A DNA stretch of 64,000 nucleotides from Bacillota bacterium (GTDB lineage Bacteria; Bacillota; Clostridia; Christensenellales; SZUA-584). This document shows, piece after piece, positions 1 to 9,510 of the stretch (position 1 is its first letter; every line of letters begins with the position of its first letter). The notes under the pieces are model-generated. The model ran no database searches. It saw only the letters and a program-made list of their open reading frames with translations, and was not told where the DNA came from. Location of the stretch: assembly GCA_023459495.1 (NCBI GenBank), contig JAEWTL010000004.1, positions 124,001 through 188,000 of the forward strand, written 5' to 3'. The position numbers and the translations under genes are program-made.

Positions 1-631
1 CGCATGTCCTTGGCGTCTGTCCCAAATATTGTTCCGCCATCAAAAAAACTCCCTCCCGGGTAATCAACCGGTCATCCCGGCTGTTCTTCTGATAACTGCT
101 GTTGGTTGCGAGAAAGCCCGCAACAGGAGATATCGCCGTAATGGAGGCGGGCAGCGGCAGTCCCATGTCCCGTGCCAGCAGCATCGTGGCAAGGCAAAGG
201 TTGCCCCCTGCTGAGTCGCCGACCACCGCAATATCGCTAGCAGGCACTATTCGCAGTAGCCCGCAGTACGCGTCAAGACAGTCCAGCACCGCCGCCGGAT
301 AGGGGTGTTCAGGTGCCAGCCGGTAATCCGGCGCCCATACCGTCCGGCCTGTTTTTTCTGCCAGCGCGCCCGTAAATCGCTGCGAGGAAAAGGCGGAGCC
401 CATGGAAAAGCCTCCGCCGTGGATATAGCATATCAGTTTATCGCCGCAGCCATCCGGGCTTGCGGCCATTTCAGCGGGGATACCGTTTAGCGAGCTGCGG
501 GTAAACCTCACATTCTGTGATGCGGGCAACAGGGCAGCCATCGCGGAATCATAGCTGCCGCGGGTACCGTCCATGGTTTCAAACGCCTTGAGCAGTCGCT
601 GCTGAAACTGCACAAATTCCTGACTGGGCAT
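1..631 (-). CDS. alpha/beta hydrolase (HSL-type esterase), partial
   Basis: The reverse strand is open from an ATG at 631 to the window edge, so about 210 N-terminal residues are visible and the C-terminus is missing. An HGGGF oxyanion-hole motif lies at residues 71-75 and a GDSAGGN nucleophile elbow at 138-144. This pair marks the hormone-sensitive-lipase/acetyl-esterase family, which hydrolyses small acyl esters. AAGGA sits 8 nt before the chosen ATG. It is the last visible gene of the leftward glycan operon, 27 nt after fucI. In such loci these enzymes often remove acetyl groups from sugars; that role is inferred. The catalytic Asp and His would lie beyond the edge. Confidence 0.85.
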   Translation of the reverse strand, partial: MPSQEFVQFQQRLLKAFETMDGTRGSYDSAMAALLPASQNVRFTRSSLNGIPAEMAASPDGCGDKLICYIHGGGFSMGSAFSSQRFTGALAEKTGRTVWAPDYRLAPEHPYPAAVLDCLDAYCGLLRIVPASDIAVVGDSAGGNLCLATMLLARDMGLPLPASITAISPVAGFLATNSSYQKNSRDDRLITREGVFLMAEQYLGQTPRTC

Positions 632-658
632 CGCATTAATCCTTTCAACCGATGCAAC

Positions 659-2422
659 TCAGCCGAAGTAACCATACAGCGGCCCGAAATTTTTGCACGC
701 CAGATAGTCCGCGATTTCCTTGTGTTCCGTGCTGAACGCGCTCCATGCCGACGGGCGGAAAATGTCCTTCTCGTCGATATTGTGCATGTTGACATGGATG
801 CGCAGCATAGACGCGAGCGTAATCAGGTCTTTGCCGATGTGGCCATAGCTGATCGCACCGTGGTTGGCTCCCCAGTTGGCCATCACGCTGTATACATCCG
901 TAAATGCGCCTTTGCCCGTCAGCCAGGGTGTAAACCATGTGGTCGGCCACGAGGGGTCTGTACGCTGTTCCAGCACGTTATGAATTTCATCGGGCAGTGT
1001 AACCGTCCAACCCTCTGCAATCTGTAGCACCGGACCCACGCCTTTGACCAGATTGAGACGGCTCATCGTCACCGGCATGCCGCCGCGCGTCACAAAGTGG
1101 CTGGAGAACCCGCCGCCCCGGAAATACGCCCGGGATGCCGGACACCAGTCAGTTGCTTTCAGGCACTTGTCCACCTCTTCATCCGTGACTTCCCAAAACG
1201 GCTTGATGGCAGGCTGTCCGTCCTTTTCCTGTTGTCCGGTTCCGTCGAGGCAGGTCGCGCCGGAATTGATCAAATGGATGATGCCGTTCTTTGCATGTTC
1301 GGGCAGTTCTTTGCCTGTCACGCGCTTCACGGCCTCCGGGCTCCAGTAGGTCCGCACGTCCGAGAATATCTGCGCCGTGTTGGTAAGCAGATTGCCGAAC
1401 AGCATGGTCATGCCGTTAAGCGCGTCGTTCTCCGTCGCGAACACATACGGCGCGCGGCGGCCGCTCCAGTCGAACGAGCTGTTGAGTATGGACTCCACAA
1501 AATCCACGTTGGGAAAGTGATCTGTCCACTGGCGCTGCCCCTGAAAGCCGCCTGCAATGGCGTTATGCCCCATGCTCTCCTCGTTATAGCCGATCGCTTT
1601 CAGCTTGGGATTACCCTGCATCAGGTCCTTTGCGATGATCGCGCACTTTACCGTGAACGCCCATTCCTCATCCTTGCGCGCCCGGTCAACCGGCTCCGCG
1701 TTGCGGTCGGCTCCCTCTTTGCAGTTTCCTTTGACCCAAGTCAGCGCCGCTTTGTATTCGTCCTTGTCGTATATCCCTTCGTCGATGCGGCGGATAAACT
1801 CGGTCATATCCACCTGCTCGCACCGCATGCCCAGATACTTTTCAAACAGCTCCGGGTTGACGATGGACCCGGCGATGCCCATGGATACGCTGCCGCACGA
1901 CAGGTAGCTTTTGCCCCGCATCTCGCCTACCGCCACCGCGGCGCGCGCGAAGCCTAATATTTTTTCCCGCACATCGTCCGGAATCGTATTGTCGTCCTTG
2001 TCCTGTACGTCGTGTCCGTAGATGCTGAACGCAGGCAGCCCTTTTTGCGTATGGGATGCCAGTACCGCCGCGAGATATACTGCGCCAGGTCGCTCCGTGC
2101 CGTTGAATCCCCAGACCGCCTTGGGCATAAGCGGGTCCATATCCATGGTCTCGCTGCCATAGCACCAGCAGGGCGTCACCGTCAGCGTAGCGCATACCCC
2201 CTCGCGCGTAAATTTTTCGGCGCATTGGGCTGCTTCATATACGCCTCCAATCGTGCTGTCGGCGATTACGCACTCCACGGGATTGCCATGCCGGTCTTTC
2301 AAATTGGCGGATATCAGCTCCGCAGCCGCCTTCGCCATCCCCATTGTCTGGGCTTCCAGCCCTTCCCTTATACCCAATACCCCTTCTCGCCCGTCGATTG
2401 TGGGCCTCATTCCAATCTTCAT
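659..2422 (-). CDS. fucI: L-fucose (D-arabinose) isomerase
   Basis: A 587-residue protein close to the family length of about 590. It has the N-terminal signature starting MKIGMRPTIDGREGV and later family segments such as YNEESMGHNAIAGG and FATENDALNG. FucI is a cytosolic Mn-dependent ketol isomerase that turns L-fucose into L-fuculose and D-arabinose into D-ribulose. GAGGAGAATATT precedes the ATG. It lies 23 nt downstream of the GH38 gene. No fuculokinase or fuculose-phosphate aldolase is visible, so the PfkB kinase upstream may act on the ketose, or the rest of the pathway is elsewhere. The family assignment is firm; the in vivo substrate is not. Confidence 0.93.
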   Translation of the reverse strand: MKIGMRPTIDGREGVLGIREGLEAQTMGMAKAAAELISANLKDRHGNPVECVIADSTIGGVYEAAQCAEKFTREGVCATLTVTPCWCYGSETMDMDPLMPKAVWGFNGTERPGAVYLAAVLASHTQKGLPAFSIYGHDVQDKDDNTIPDDVREKILGFARAAVAVGEMRGKSYLSCGSVSMGIAGSIVNPELFEKYLGMRCEQVDMTEFIRRIDEGIYDKDEYKAALTWVKGNCKEGADRNAEPVDRARKDEEWAFTVKCAIIAKDLMQGNPKLKAIGYNEESMGHNAIAGGFQGQRQWTDHFPNVDFVESILNSSFDWSGRRAPYVFATENDALNGMTMLFGNLLTNTAQIFSDVRTYWSPEAVKRVTGKELPEHAKNGIIHLINSGATCLDGTGQQEKDGQPAIKPFWEVTDEEVDKCLKATDWCPASRAYFRGGGFSSHFVTRGGMPVTMSRLNLVKGVGPVLQIAEGWTVTLPDEIHNVLEQRTDPSWPTTWFTPWLTGKGAFTDVYSVMANWGANHGAISYGHIGKDLITLASMLRIHVNMHNIDEKDIFRPSAWSAFSTEHKEIADYLACKNFGPLYGYFG

Positions 2423-2445
2423 AATATTCTCCTCGTCATCCTCTG

Positions 2446-5244
2446 TCAGATTTCTATCTTTACCGTGGCGATCTTATCCGGCCCCAGAGGCAGCGTAAGC
2501 GCATCACCGCCGCACGGCAACGGTTGTTCGTTTGCTTCGTTGAAATCCACCGTACAGGCGCTGCGTATCTTCTGAGCAAAGCGGATTATTGCCTGCACAT
2601 CGTGCGCATACGGATTATAGACCCTCATGATGATATGCTCCGAATCCTCTGCCTTCTTCACTGCGGAGACAGCCGCGCCTTCCACGCTGAAAAAACTATG
2701 CTCACAGGAAAGCTCCGCTGTGCTTTTTACCGCGCTGAACTGGTATGTCTTTACCGGGATATTCAATCGGTCGGCCTCCTGCAGCAGGCCGCTCTGCTCC
2801 CAGCCGCCCGTGTGCGGAGCCAGCGCATACCGGTAAGTCAGCGTGCGCTGCAGCTGTCCGCCCTGCTGGCTGGCATAATGGGATGCGCTCCGGAATTCCG
2901 TGCAGATGATGTTCTTCACCGCGCGGAACAGCGTCAGCGAGATGGTTTTTTCTTTGGAGGCGTCGTATTCTCCAATCGAGTCCGTCACAATTCCAAAGCC
3001 GCGCGCGCCGTCCGAAACGTCCACAAACCGCTGCATCGGCTGCGTCGTCATCTCCCTGTAATAGCGGCCTTCGCTATCCTTCAGCGGCAGTACAGGCCGG
3101 TGGTCCACGCAGAAATGCCCCTCTGCGTCCACAGCATCCGCCACAATCCCCATATCGAACTTCACGCACATCCGGTGGTCTTTGACGGTATTGTCGATCT
3201 CAGTCTTTACATCAAGCTTCTTTTCACCCTTGTGCAGTGTATACCATACCCGAATCTCCAGTGCTTTGAGCGCCCCGGTGCGCCCGCTCTCTCCCCGGAC
3301 GTAGTTCGCGGGCCTTGCTGCGGATTCGTTTACCGCCATGGTCAGGGTGACCCCCGCCGTTGCCTGCAGAGCGGTGTTCTCCTCCAGATGGATGCGCGCG
3401 CTGCCGCCGATGCTTGTCACCGTATCGTTTCGGTAAGCGGGATAATGCACCCAGTAATCGCCCACATCCGCGGTGCTTTCAAAATAGTTCAGCGGCCCGT
3501 ACGTCTGCCGCGTTTCCTTGTCCGTTATCCGCACCGTACCGTCCGGCGCAATCTCCACGCAGAGATACTCGTTCTCCAGACAAGTGGGCGATTTCGCAAT
3601 CTCCTGTCCACGAGTTTTAGCAGTCTCCGCCCAGAACTCGGTCTTACGCACGAATCGCGACGGCTTTGCCACACGAAACACCTTATACCCTGCCGCTGGG
3701 ATCATACCGGTGTCGAACTGGATATGATGCCGGTCCGCGTAGAAGGGCTCCGGCCGTGAATACAGTGATACCACTGGAGCGGTCTTTTCCTGTATACCCA
3801 GATGTGCGGTTTCCACTGCGTCTCCGTCGCTGTCCTCCAGTTCAAAGCTCCATATGGCATCCTCCTGCGGCGTATCCACATACGCGGTGACCACTTCCCG
3901 GCGTGCATACGGCAGCGGGTTGAACACCGCCAATAAAATATCCGAGGGCTTGAATGGCCGGGTATCAATCCGTCGGATGATCTCTTTAGCGCTCTCTGTC
4001 GCCACCGCGTTGGAGATCTCCAGCGCCTGCTCCAGCCGGTACACGACGTCCTCCGCAGTGCGGTCCTGCGTGACGCCGTTGATGCTATCATGTGAGTGCG
4101 AAAGCAGCATGTAATCTGCCGCCGCGTCGGTCAGCCGCTTGGGGTAAACCGTGCCGGTCATGCCCGCCATCACCGCCATCGGTTCCGCACAGCCCATCAA
4201 CGCGTTCTGCACGCTCCGATTCAGTTGTTTGATGTGCGGCCGCACCATCAGTGCGTTGCCCGAAACGGAAGGTGCAGGCCCGTCGCGCAGCTCGCCTTTT
4301 ACCCGTCTCAGCGCGGCCTTATCGAGTTTTTTCTTCAGTATGTCCACATAGTCCACTAGGCTGGACATCTCAAACACAATGCCGTCCTGTACGGTCTGTT
4401 TGTTGATCTCGCTCAGCAGCGCCAGAATATCCGGCTGCGCGGTCGTGGAATCCGAGCCGTCCATCATCGCGCGGTCTGCATCCAGCAGCGTATCGTCCAT
4501 GGCATGCCAGGATTTCAGCGCAAGCTCCCGTAAGTTTTCCGTGTGAATAGATGCGGTATGCGAAAGCTTGAAATAGTCGTGCTCAAAAGCCGGACTGTCC
4601 GCCTCATGGAACACCTGATCCTTGCCGGGTTCATACCGGAACGCATCCGATTTGTACTCCCTGCCGCTCATGGCCTCAATGTAGGTATGCATAAAGAAGT
4701 TGCCACGCGCTTCTGTACCCAGACGCGTTGCCAGCAGCGCGGTGCCATCCTTGCCTTCCCAAAGGAACTCGCAATGCGGCGCACGGGACTTATCCACATT
4801 CTTCGCGACAATCACCGTATCGATGCCAAACCCGGCATACATCTGGGGAAACTGGCTTGGCTGACCCCACCCAAAGGACTCATAGCCAATCTTCAGGCTT
4901 TTGCCCAGCTTTTCGCTTTCCCGGATGCCCTTCTGCAGATTGCGGAGAATGCTCTCGCCGCTGACCGGATAGAGGTCCGGCAGCGTGTACCACGGGCCGG
5001 CCAGAATACGGCCGTTTTTGATGTGCGCCTTCAACCGCTCTTCGTTTTCGGGGCGCAGCACCAGATAGTCGAATATCTGTACCACCTGACCGTCGAACAG
5101 AAACGATTTGTACTCCGGCTGGCTGTCCAGCACATCCAGCAGCTCGTCGATCATTTTGACAAGATTGATGCGGCTTTCCCACAGCGGGTAGCGCCATTCG
5201 CGGTCCCAGTGCGTATGCGGGATTATATAACCCTTCTTAGCCAT
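2446..5244 (-). CDS. GH38 alpha-mannosidase-like protein with altered nucleophile motif
   Basis: A 932-residue cytosolic glycoside hydrolase. The N-terminus carries the GH38 zinc motif HTHWDREW (residues 10-17), and a later SHSHDS segment resembles the family His-Asp motif. By eye, the usual P-D-x-F-G nucleophile segment aligns with YESFGWGQ, which places Glu122 where Asp is expected, and the following loop is two residues longer. The ATG at 5244 overlaps the kinase stop by 8 nt (ATGGCTAA). An in-frame extension to 5310 is open but would lie inside the kinase gene. The family removes alpha-linked mannose from glycans. The Asp-to-Glu change could mean a distinct subfamily, altered chemistry or loss of activity. 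Confidence 0.85.
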   Translation of the reverse strand: MAKKGYIIPHTHWDREWRYPLWESRINLVKMIDELLDVLDSQPEYKSFLFDGQVVQIFDYLVLRPENEERLKAHIKNGRILAGPWYTLPDLYPVSGESILRNLQKGIRESEKLGKSLKIGYESFGWGQPSQFPQMYAGFGIDTVIVAKNVDKSRAPHCEFLWEGKDGTALLATRLGTEARGNFFMHTYIEAMSGREYKSDAFRYEPGKDQVFHEADSPAFEHDYFKLSHTASIHTENLRELALKSWHAMDDTLLDADRAMMDGSDSTTAQPDILALLSEINKQTVQDGIVFEMSSLVDYVDILKKKLDKAALRRVKGELRDGPAPSVSGNALMVRPHIKQLNRSVQNALMGCAEPMAVMAGMTGTVYPKRLTDAAADYMLLSHSHDSINGVTQDRTAEDVVYRLEQALEISNAVATESAKEIIRRIDTRPFKPSDILLAVFNPLPYARREVVTAYVDTPQEDAIWSFELEDSDGDAVETAHLGIQEKTAPVVSLYSRPEPFYADRHHIQFDTGMIPAAGYKVFRVAKPSRFVRKTEFWAETAKTRGQEIAKSPTCLENEYLCVEIAPDGTVRITDKETRQTYGPLNYFESTADVGDYWVHYPAYRNDTVTSIGGSARIHLEENTALQATAGVTLTMAVNESAARPANYVRGESGRTGALKALEIRVWYTLHKGEKKLDVKTEIDNTVKDHRMCVKFDMGIVADAVDAEGHFCVDHRPVLPLKDSEGRYYREMTTQPMQRFVDVSDGARGFGIVTDSIGEYDASKEKTISLTLFRAVKNIICTEFRSASHYASQQGGQLQRTLTYRYALAPHTGGWEQSGLLQEADRLNIPVKTYQFSAVKSTAELSCEHSFFSVEGAAVSAVKKAEDSEHIIMRVYNPYAHDVQAIIRFAQKIRSACTVDFNEANEQPLPCGGDALTLPLGPDKIATVKIEI

Positions 5245-6436
5245 GCAGCCTGTCTCCTCCGCCTGCCCAAAGCTTTTCCGAGCTGTCATAATGCCAGTAA
5301 TCACCGTCAATCTTCAATCGGTTGTTTTCCCAGCCCGGAATCATCGCGACAGTCTCCTCCCAGGATTTGATGCCGCTCAGGGCGTCCAGCGTCTGCACAT
5401 TCTGCCCGCCCACGCAGCAGGAAATCTTTACGGTTTCTTCAATATTGCGTCCGCGCAGAAAGGCGGCCAGAAAGCCTGCGATTGCGCTGTCTCCCGAGCC
5501 GGTCGCCGATGCCACGTGCTCCACATGGAAGCTCTCCGCGTGCAGCTCGCGCTTTGCCCAGTTGGAGATGTTGCCCGGCTTGGCGGCACCCATCTGCAGC
5601 AGGGACGCTTCGTTTGCGGTGGCTGCGTACAGGCCTTTCACGCCGCACTTGATGACCACGATCTTTGCGCCATAAGAGAGCAGGCGGTTCCCCAGCAGCT
5701 GCAGCTGGTTGATATCCAGATGCTCAAGCATGTCGCCGCCGGTCGCGCTGCGGTTGAGCGCATCATACTCGGGCCGGTCGATCATAAACATGGTTTCTTC
5801 CACGCTGGGCAGATAAATATCGACGTACGGCAGCAGCTTCTTTAACATTCCTTCCCAATCCGCCCGACCGGATGCCGAATTGATGTCCGGCAACGACATA
5901 TCCAGCGAGGTCGTCACCCCCATGGACCTAACTTTTTTGAAGATCTTGATCAACTCTTCGCCGCCATTTTCAAATATACTGCGCATGAGCGGCGGATATC
6001 CAAAATGGAACAGCTTAGCCTGCGCCACCGCATCATAATCAATATCCTGCGCGTTGAAGGTGTTGTTCGCACCCGGATTGTGCAGAAAGATGCGGTCATA
6101 GCCCACCGGCACAATCGCGACCGTATAGGATGTTTTCTCGCCCGGCACCACCGTCATGCAGTCCGCCGCATGCACCTCTGAAAGAAGGTTGAGTACGCAG
6201 CCGCCCAGCATGTCGTCCCCGATCTTGCCCATCAGCTGTACGCTCTGCCCCAGTTTGATCATCGCGATACCGGTGTTGGATACCGGTCCCCCGGTGGAAA
6301 TCGTAATGTCCCCCATGTTGATCAGCTTGCCCGGAACCAGAATCTCATCGATCTTCTTTTTGCCCTGCGTCTCAAACTTCGGCGTAATATCGCAGCATAT
6401 GTGGCCCGCAACGACCACGTCATAGTTTCCGCTCAT
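5237..6436 (-). CDS. PfkB-family carbohydrate kinase
   Basis: A 399-residue ribokinase/PfkB-fold protein. The start YDVVVAGHICCD is the usual substrate-binding strand, and the C-terminal signature ATGSGDSAIAGF contains the GxGD catalytic Asp and anion hole. The ATG at 6436 is chosen because GGGAGAAAAGC precedes it; an ATG 45 nt upstream has no good ribosome site. It is longer than ribokinase (about 310) owing to a C-terminal extension. It probably phosphorylates a monosaccharide released by the neighbouring hydrolases or made by FucI, using ATP. The substrate cannot be read from sequence. Confidence 0.85.
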   Translation of the reverse strand: MSGNYDVVVAGHICCDITPKFETQGKKKIDEILVPGKLINMGDITISTGGPVSNTGIAMIKLGQSVQLMGKIGDDMLGGCVLNLLSEVHAADCMTVVPGEKTSYTVAIVPVGYDRIFLHNPGANNTFNAQDIDYDAVAQAKLFHFGYPPLMRSIFENGGEELIKIFKKVRSMGVTTSLDMSLPDINSASGRADWEGMLKKLLPYVDIYLPSVEETMFMIDRPEYDALNRSATGGDMLEHLDINQLQLLGNRLLSYGAKIVVIKCGVKGLYAATANEASLLQMGAAKPGNISNWAKRELHAESFHVEHVASATGSGDSAIAGFLAAFLRGRNIEETVKISCCVGGQNVQTLDALSGIKSWEETVAMIPGWENNRLKIDGDYWHYDSSEKLWAGGGDRLHG

Positions 6437-6456
6437 GCTTTTCTCCCTGTTGTTGT

Positions 6457-8445
6457 TTATTTTTCTGCCAGCAGCACGCATGTCTCATATGCGGGAGTAT
6501 TCGGCACCGCAACGACACCGTATCTGCCCTGCCCCACAACCGCCATTTCCGTCTCCGCGCCATCCGCAGCCAACAGTCTGATCCGCCGCGCGCCGCGAAT
6601 CGCGACCCGGATGCTGCTCGTATCGTCCAGCGACATGTTAAGGAACGTGACCATGGTCTTCTCGCCGCTCTCATCGGAGCGGACAAACACCGCCGCCTTA
6701 CAGTCATCCAGCACCTTCACTGGCATCTTATCCTGCGTCAGTTCGTCGCATATCCGCATCATCAGCAGCTTTCGGGAGGGCGACTCCACGCGCGTAAACG
6801 CGCCGTAACCCAGCACGCAGACCCGCCCGCCATACTCGTTGTGATACAGCGATGAAGTGATACCCAGTCGTTTGCCGCAATAGTTTTCCAGATAGCTGAC
6901 CGCCCGCACCGAATCGTCCAACGGTTCCAGGATGGCGCCGGTATGCCCGAAAAAGCCGATGCGGATATCGCGGTATTCGTCCGTCAGCGACTGCGCAACT
7001 GGATCCTCCAGATTGTAATGCTCCAGCACCGCGTCGCCCGCTTCGCCATCCCAGCGCACCCCGGCCAGATTACCTAGACCCCGGCGCTCCAGCGTATGCA
7101 ACGCGTCCGCGTCCATGATGACCGCGCCGCTTAAAAACGCGATGAGCTCCTCGTCCGTATATCCGTCCGGAATATTGCCCGTCAGGATAACGCCGTTCGC
7201 TGCGCTTCTGTCTGTCGTAAGCGGTATACCGATGTGGCAAAGAGCGTACGTCTTGATGACGTTGTGCTTGGGCGCTTCATCGTATGTGACAAAGAAGCTT
7301 TCTCCGTCGTGCAGCGACCGGTGCGCGTCGTAGGAAGATGAAATCGCCGGATAAAAGCCGCGCGTCTTCAGCTCGCGGGAAAACTCGGTCATCCGGTTCC
7401 ACATTCTGCGGCGCACGGCGATGGCATCATAGAGCGTAAAAAAGTCGTCAAAGGTGCTGTGCGGTTCGCATTTCGTCGTGTTGAGCAGTACGCCACCCAG
7501 ACCCTGTGCCGCAGCCAACGTACATTCGTCTAATACGAACCGATTGGACTTTTGAAAACGGTGATACGGAAAATTCTCCACCTCATACTGCACATCTGTC
7601 ACCGACGGCGGATATTCCATTGCCTGCCGCGCGGCGGACAGCGCTTTAACGCATACATTTTCAGGCACCACATCATCATATGTGCCTTCGCCGGGACGCC
7701 CTTTGCATGCGTCCAGCGCCGGATACCATGTGGCGAAGGACATGCCGTTATAGGTGCTCCAGGTCTGATGCGTCGACATGAAACCCAGTTCGAGTTTTTC
7801 ATCCTCCGCACGGACCGCATTTTTGATAAGTGTAAACATTTCGGTGATCCGGCCACTGATATCCTGCACCCAGCTTGCGCGCAGCGATACGGCGTCCGGC
7901 TCATTCATCGCCGCAACAAGCGTTTCGCGCGTATAAGATGCGCCTGTCTTCTCGTTAAAGCGCTTCATGCAGCCGTCGCAGAAGCAGCCGAACTTCACTC
8001 CATTGTAGAAGAGCTTGACGTCATCGTCGACCCAGATAAAATCGGGATGGAGCTGCGCCACCAACCGGTATTTTTGCGCGACATACTCCAGCACCTTTTT
8101 ATCCGCCGGACAGATACAGCTTTTGGACGCCCGCCCGTCAAAGCCGACAATCGGCTGAAACGGTTGATCGAAGCAGGTGTATGCCTCGTCGATATGTCCG
8201 ATGGTGGTCAGCACATTGACGCCGACGCTCCCAAAACCGCGCGCTTTCAGGTCGGCGATCCGCTTGCCCAGCACGGCATAGTCCTCACGCTGCAGCGACA
8301 TATCCCGGTATCCGTGGTGCTGGTATTCTGTAAAGAGCGCCAGTTCATCCATACATCCGCGGTATTTTTCACAGAACGCAACGGTACGGTTAAAAGCTTT
8401 CTCGGTTAGCCAGCTGTGATAATGAATCCTTTGTGCGAGTTTCAT
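6457..8445 (-). CDS. GH42-like putative glycoside hydrolase
   Basis: A 662-residue protein, similar in length to GH42 beta-galactosidases. It has a TIM-barrel-like N-terminal region with HPDFIWVDDD, followed by a C-x-C-x-x-C cluster (CFCDGC) and an earlier CIC, resembling the zinc cluster known in GH42. The C-terminal third resembles a trimerisation-type domain with a Rossmann-like region. CCGGAGGGTATT precedes the ATG. It sits 12 nt after a URO-D-like gene and 20 nt before the kinase. It probably hydrolyses a glycosidic bond in the cytosol; no signal peptide is seen. The general Glu/Asp pair could not be assigned by eye, so subfamily and substrate are open. Confidence 0.6.
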   Translation of the reverse strand: MKLAQRIHYHSWLTEKAFNRTVAFCEKYRGCMDELALFTEYQHHGYRDMSLQREDYAVLGKRIADLKARGFGSVGVNVLTTIGHIDEAYTCFDQPFQPIVGFDGRASKSCICPADKKVLEYVAQKYRLVAQLHPDFIWVDDDVKLFYNGVKFGCFCDGCMKRFNEKTGASYTRETLVAAMNEPDAVSLRASWVQDISGRITEMFTLIKNAVRAEDEKLELGFMSTHQTWSTYNGMSFATWYPALDACKGRPGEGTYDDVVPENVCVKALSAARQAMEYPPSVTDVQYEVENFPYHRFQKSNRFVLDECTLAAAQGLGGVLLNTTKCEPHSTFDDFFTLYDAIAVRRRMWNRMTEFSRELKTRGFYPAISSSYDAHRSLHDGESFFVTYDEAPKHNVIKTYALCHIGIPLTTDRSAANGVILTGNIPDGYTDEELIAFLSGAVIMDADALHTLERRGLGNLAGVRWDGEAGDAVLEHYNLEDPVAQSLTDEYRDIRIGFFGHTGAILEPLDDSVRAVSYLENYCGKRLGITSSLYHNEYGGRVCVLGYGAFTRVESPSRKLLMMRICDELTQDKMPVKVLDDCKAAVFVRSDESGEKTMVTFLNMSLDDTSSIRVAIRGARRIRLLAADGAETEMAVVGQGRYGVVAVPNTPAYETCVLLAEK

Positions 8446-8457
8446 AATACCCTCCGG

Positions 8458-9510
8458 TTATTGTTTTTTGTATACACCGTATTCGTCCGCCGCCGCGTAC
8501 ATCGCGAGCGCGTTGGCTTCCGGTATGGCGTTGATCAATGTGTTGCAGGTGGAAAGGATATATCCGCCGCCTTCAGCAGCAGCATCGATCGTCCGGCGCA
8601 CGGTTTCCTTCACTTCCTCCGGGCAGGCACGCGTCATCACATAGTCCAGATCGATATTGCCCATCAGGCAAAGGTCTTTCCCGTAGGCGCGTTTGACTGC
8701 CGCAATGTCCATCCCGGCCGAGGGCTGAAGCGACTGGATACCGTTAAACCCGCAGGCCGCAATCCTGTCCAGCGCCGCGTTGAGGTTGCCGTCAGAATGA
8801 AAGAATACCGGCACATCCGCATGCTTTTTGATCTCACGCACCGCCAGCGAATAGAATGGGAACGCGACCTGTTCCATGATCTGCGGCGGCAGCAGCAATC
8901 CGCTGTTGAAAGCGATGTCATCGGTCAGTATGATCGCTTCCGCGCCGCTGTCGATAAACAGCTTCGCCTTTTGTATCTCATGCTCCATGACGCGTTCGGA
9001 TATCTTCAGGATCTGCGGCGTGTCGGTCATGGAATACACCATGTAGTCCTCCATGCCGAACATCTCATTGACAAGACTGACCGGGCCGCCGATCTGACCA
9101 AAGACAAACAGATCCGTACTCTCTTTGAACTGCCGGATCAGCGCGCCGGATACCATACGGATATCCGGTGTTTGATAGCTCCCTGCGTCCGAAATATCCG
9201 TAACCGGTGGGAGCACCACGTGTTTGCTCATCCCGGTGGTGACATATTCGTAACCGTAAACGCTGCGGTATCGCCTGCGGCCGTTCTCATCCATGCCAAT
9301 ATACTCGGCAGGCCAGTCGCCGATATTGACCAAATCGATATTCAGCAGCTGCCGTACCGCAAGATCGCGTTCAAAGTGCTGATAATCATCCGGATAGGTT
9401 TTATGCAACAGCCGGTTGGCGAGGTCTGCTTCAATGCAAAGCTCTCCTTTCGGTACCCTGTCCGGCTCACGATGCGCGATTGCGCACCTCACCCGTTCCC
9501 GTTTATTCAT
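8458..9510 (-). CDS. URO-D superfamily protein (MtaA/CmuA-like), copy 1
   Basis: A 350-residue member of the uroporphyrinogen-decarboxylase/cobamide-methyltransferase superfamily. It starts NKRERVRCAIAHREPDRVP, the classic opening of the family, and has HSDGN near residue 245 and STCN near residue 325. These lie where MtaA-type enzymes place His/Cys zinc ligands, although MtaA has H-x-C and this protein H-x-D. It overlaps the upstream gene by 8 nt (ATGAATAA). No haem-synthesis gene and no corrinoid protein lies nearby, so it is unlikely to be HemE. Its role in this sugar operon is unknown. Confidence 0.8.
   Translation of the reverse strand: MNKRERVRCAIAHREPDRVPKGELCIEADLANRLLHKTYPDDYQHFERDLAVRQLLNIDLVNIGDWPAEYIGMDENGRRRYRSVYGYEYVTTGMSKHVVLPPVTDISDAGSYQTPDIRMVSGALIRQFKESTDLFVFGQIGGPVSLVNEMFGMEDYMVYSMTDTPQILKISERVMEHEIQKAKLFIDSGAEAIILTDDIAFNSGLLLPPQIMEQVAFPFYSLAVREIKKHADVPVFFHSDGNLNAALDRIAACGFNGIQSLQPSAGMDIAAVKRAYGKDLCLMGNIDLDYVMTRACPEEVKETVRRTIDAAAEGGGYILSTCNTLINAIPEANALAMYAAADEYGVYKKQ

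Noticed and set aside
2524..3759. 411-codon forward frame
   Set aside because: Antisense to the GH38-like gene; no recognisable domain.
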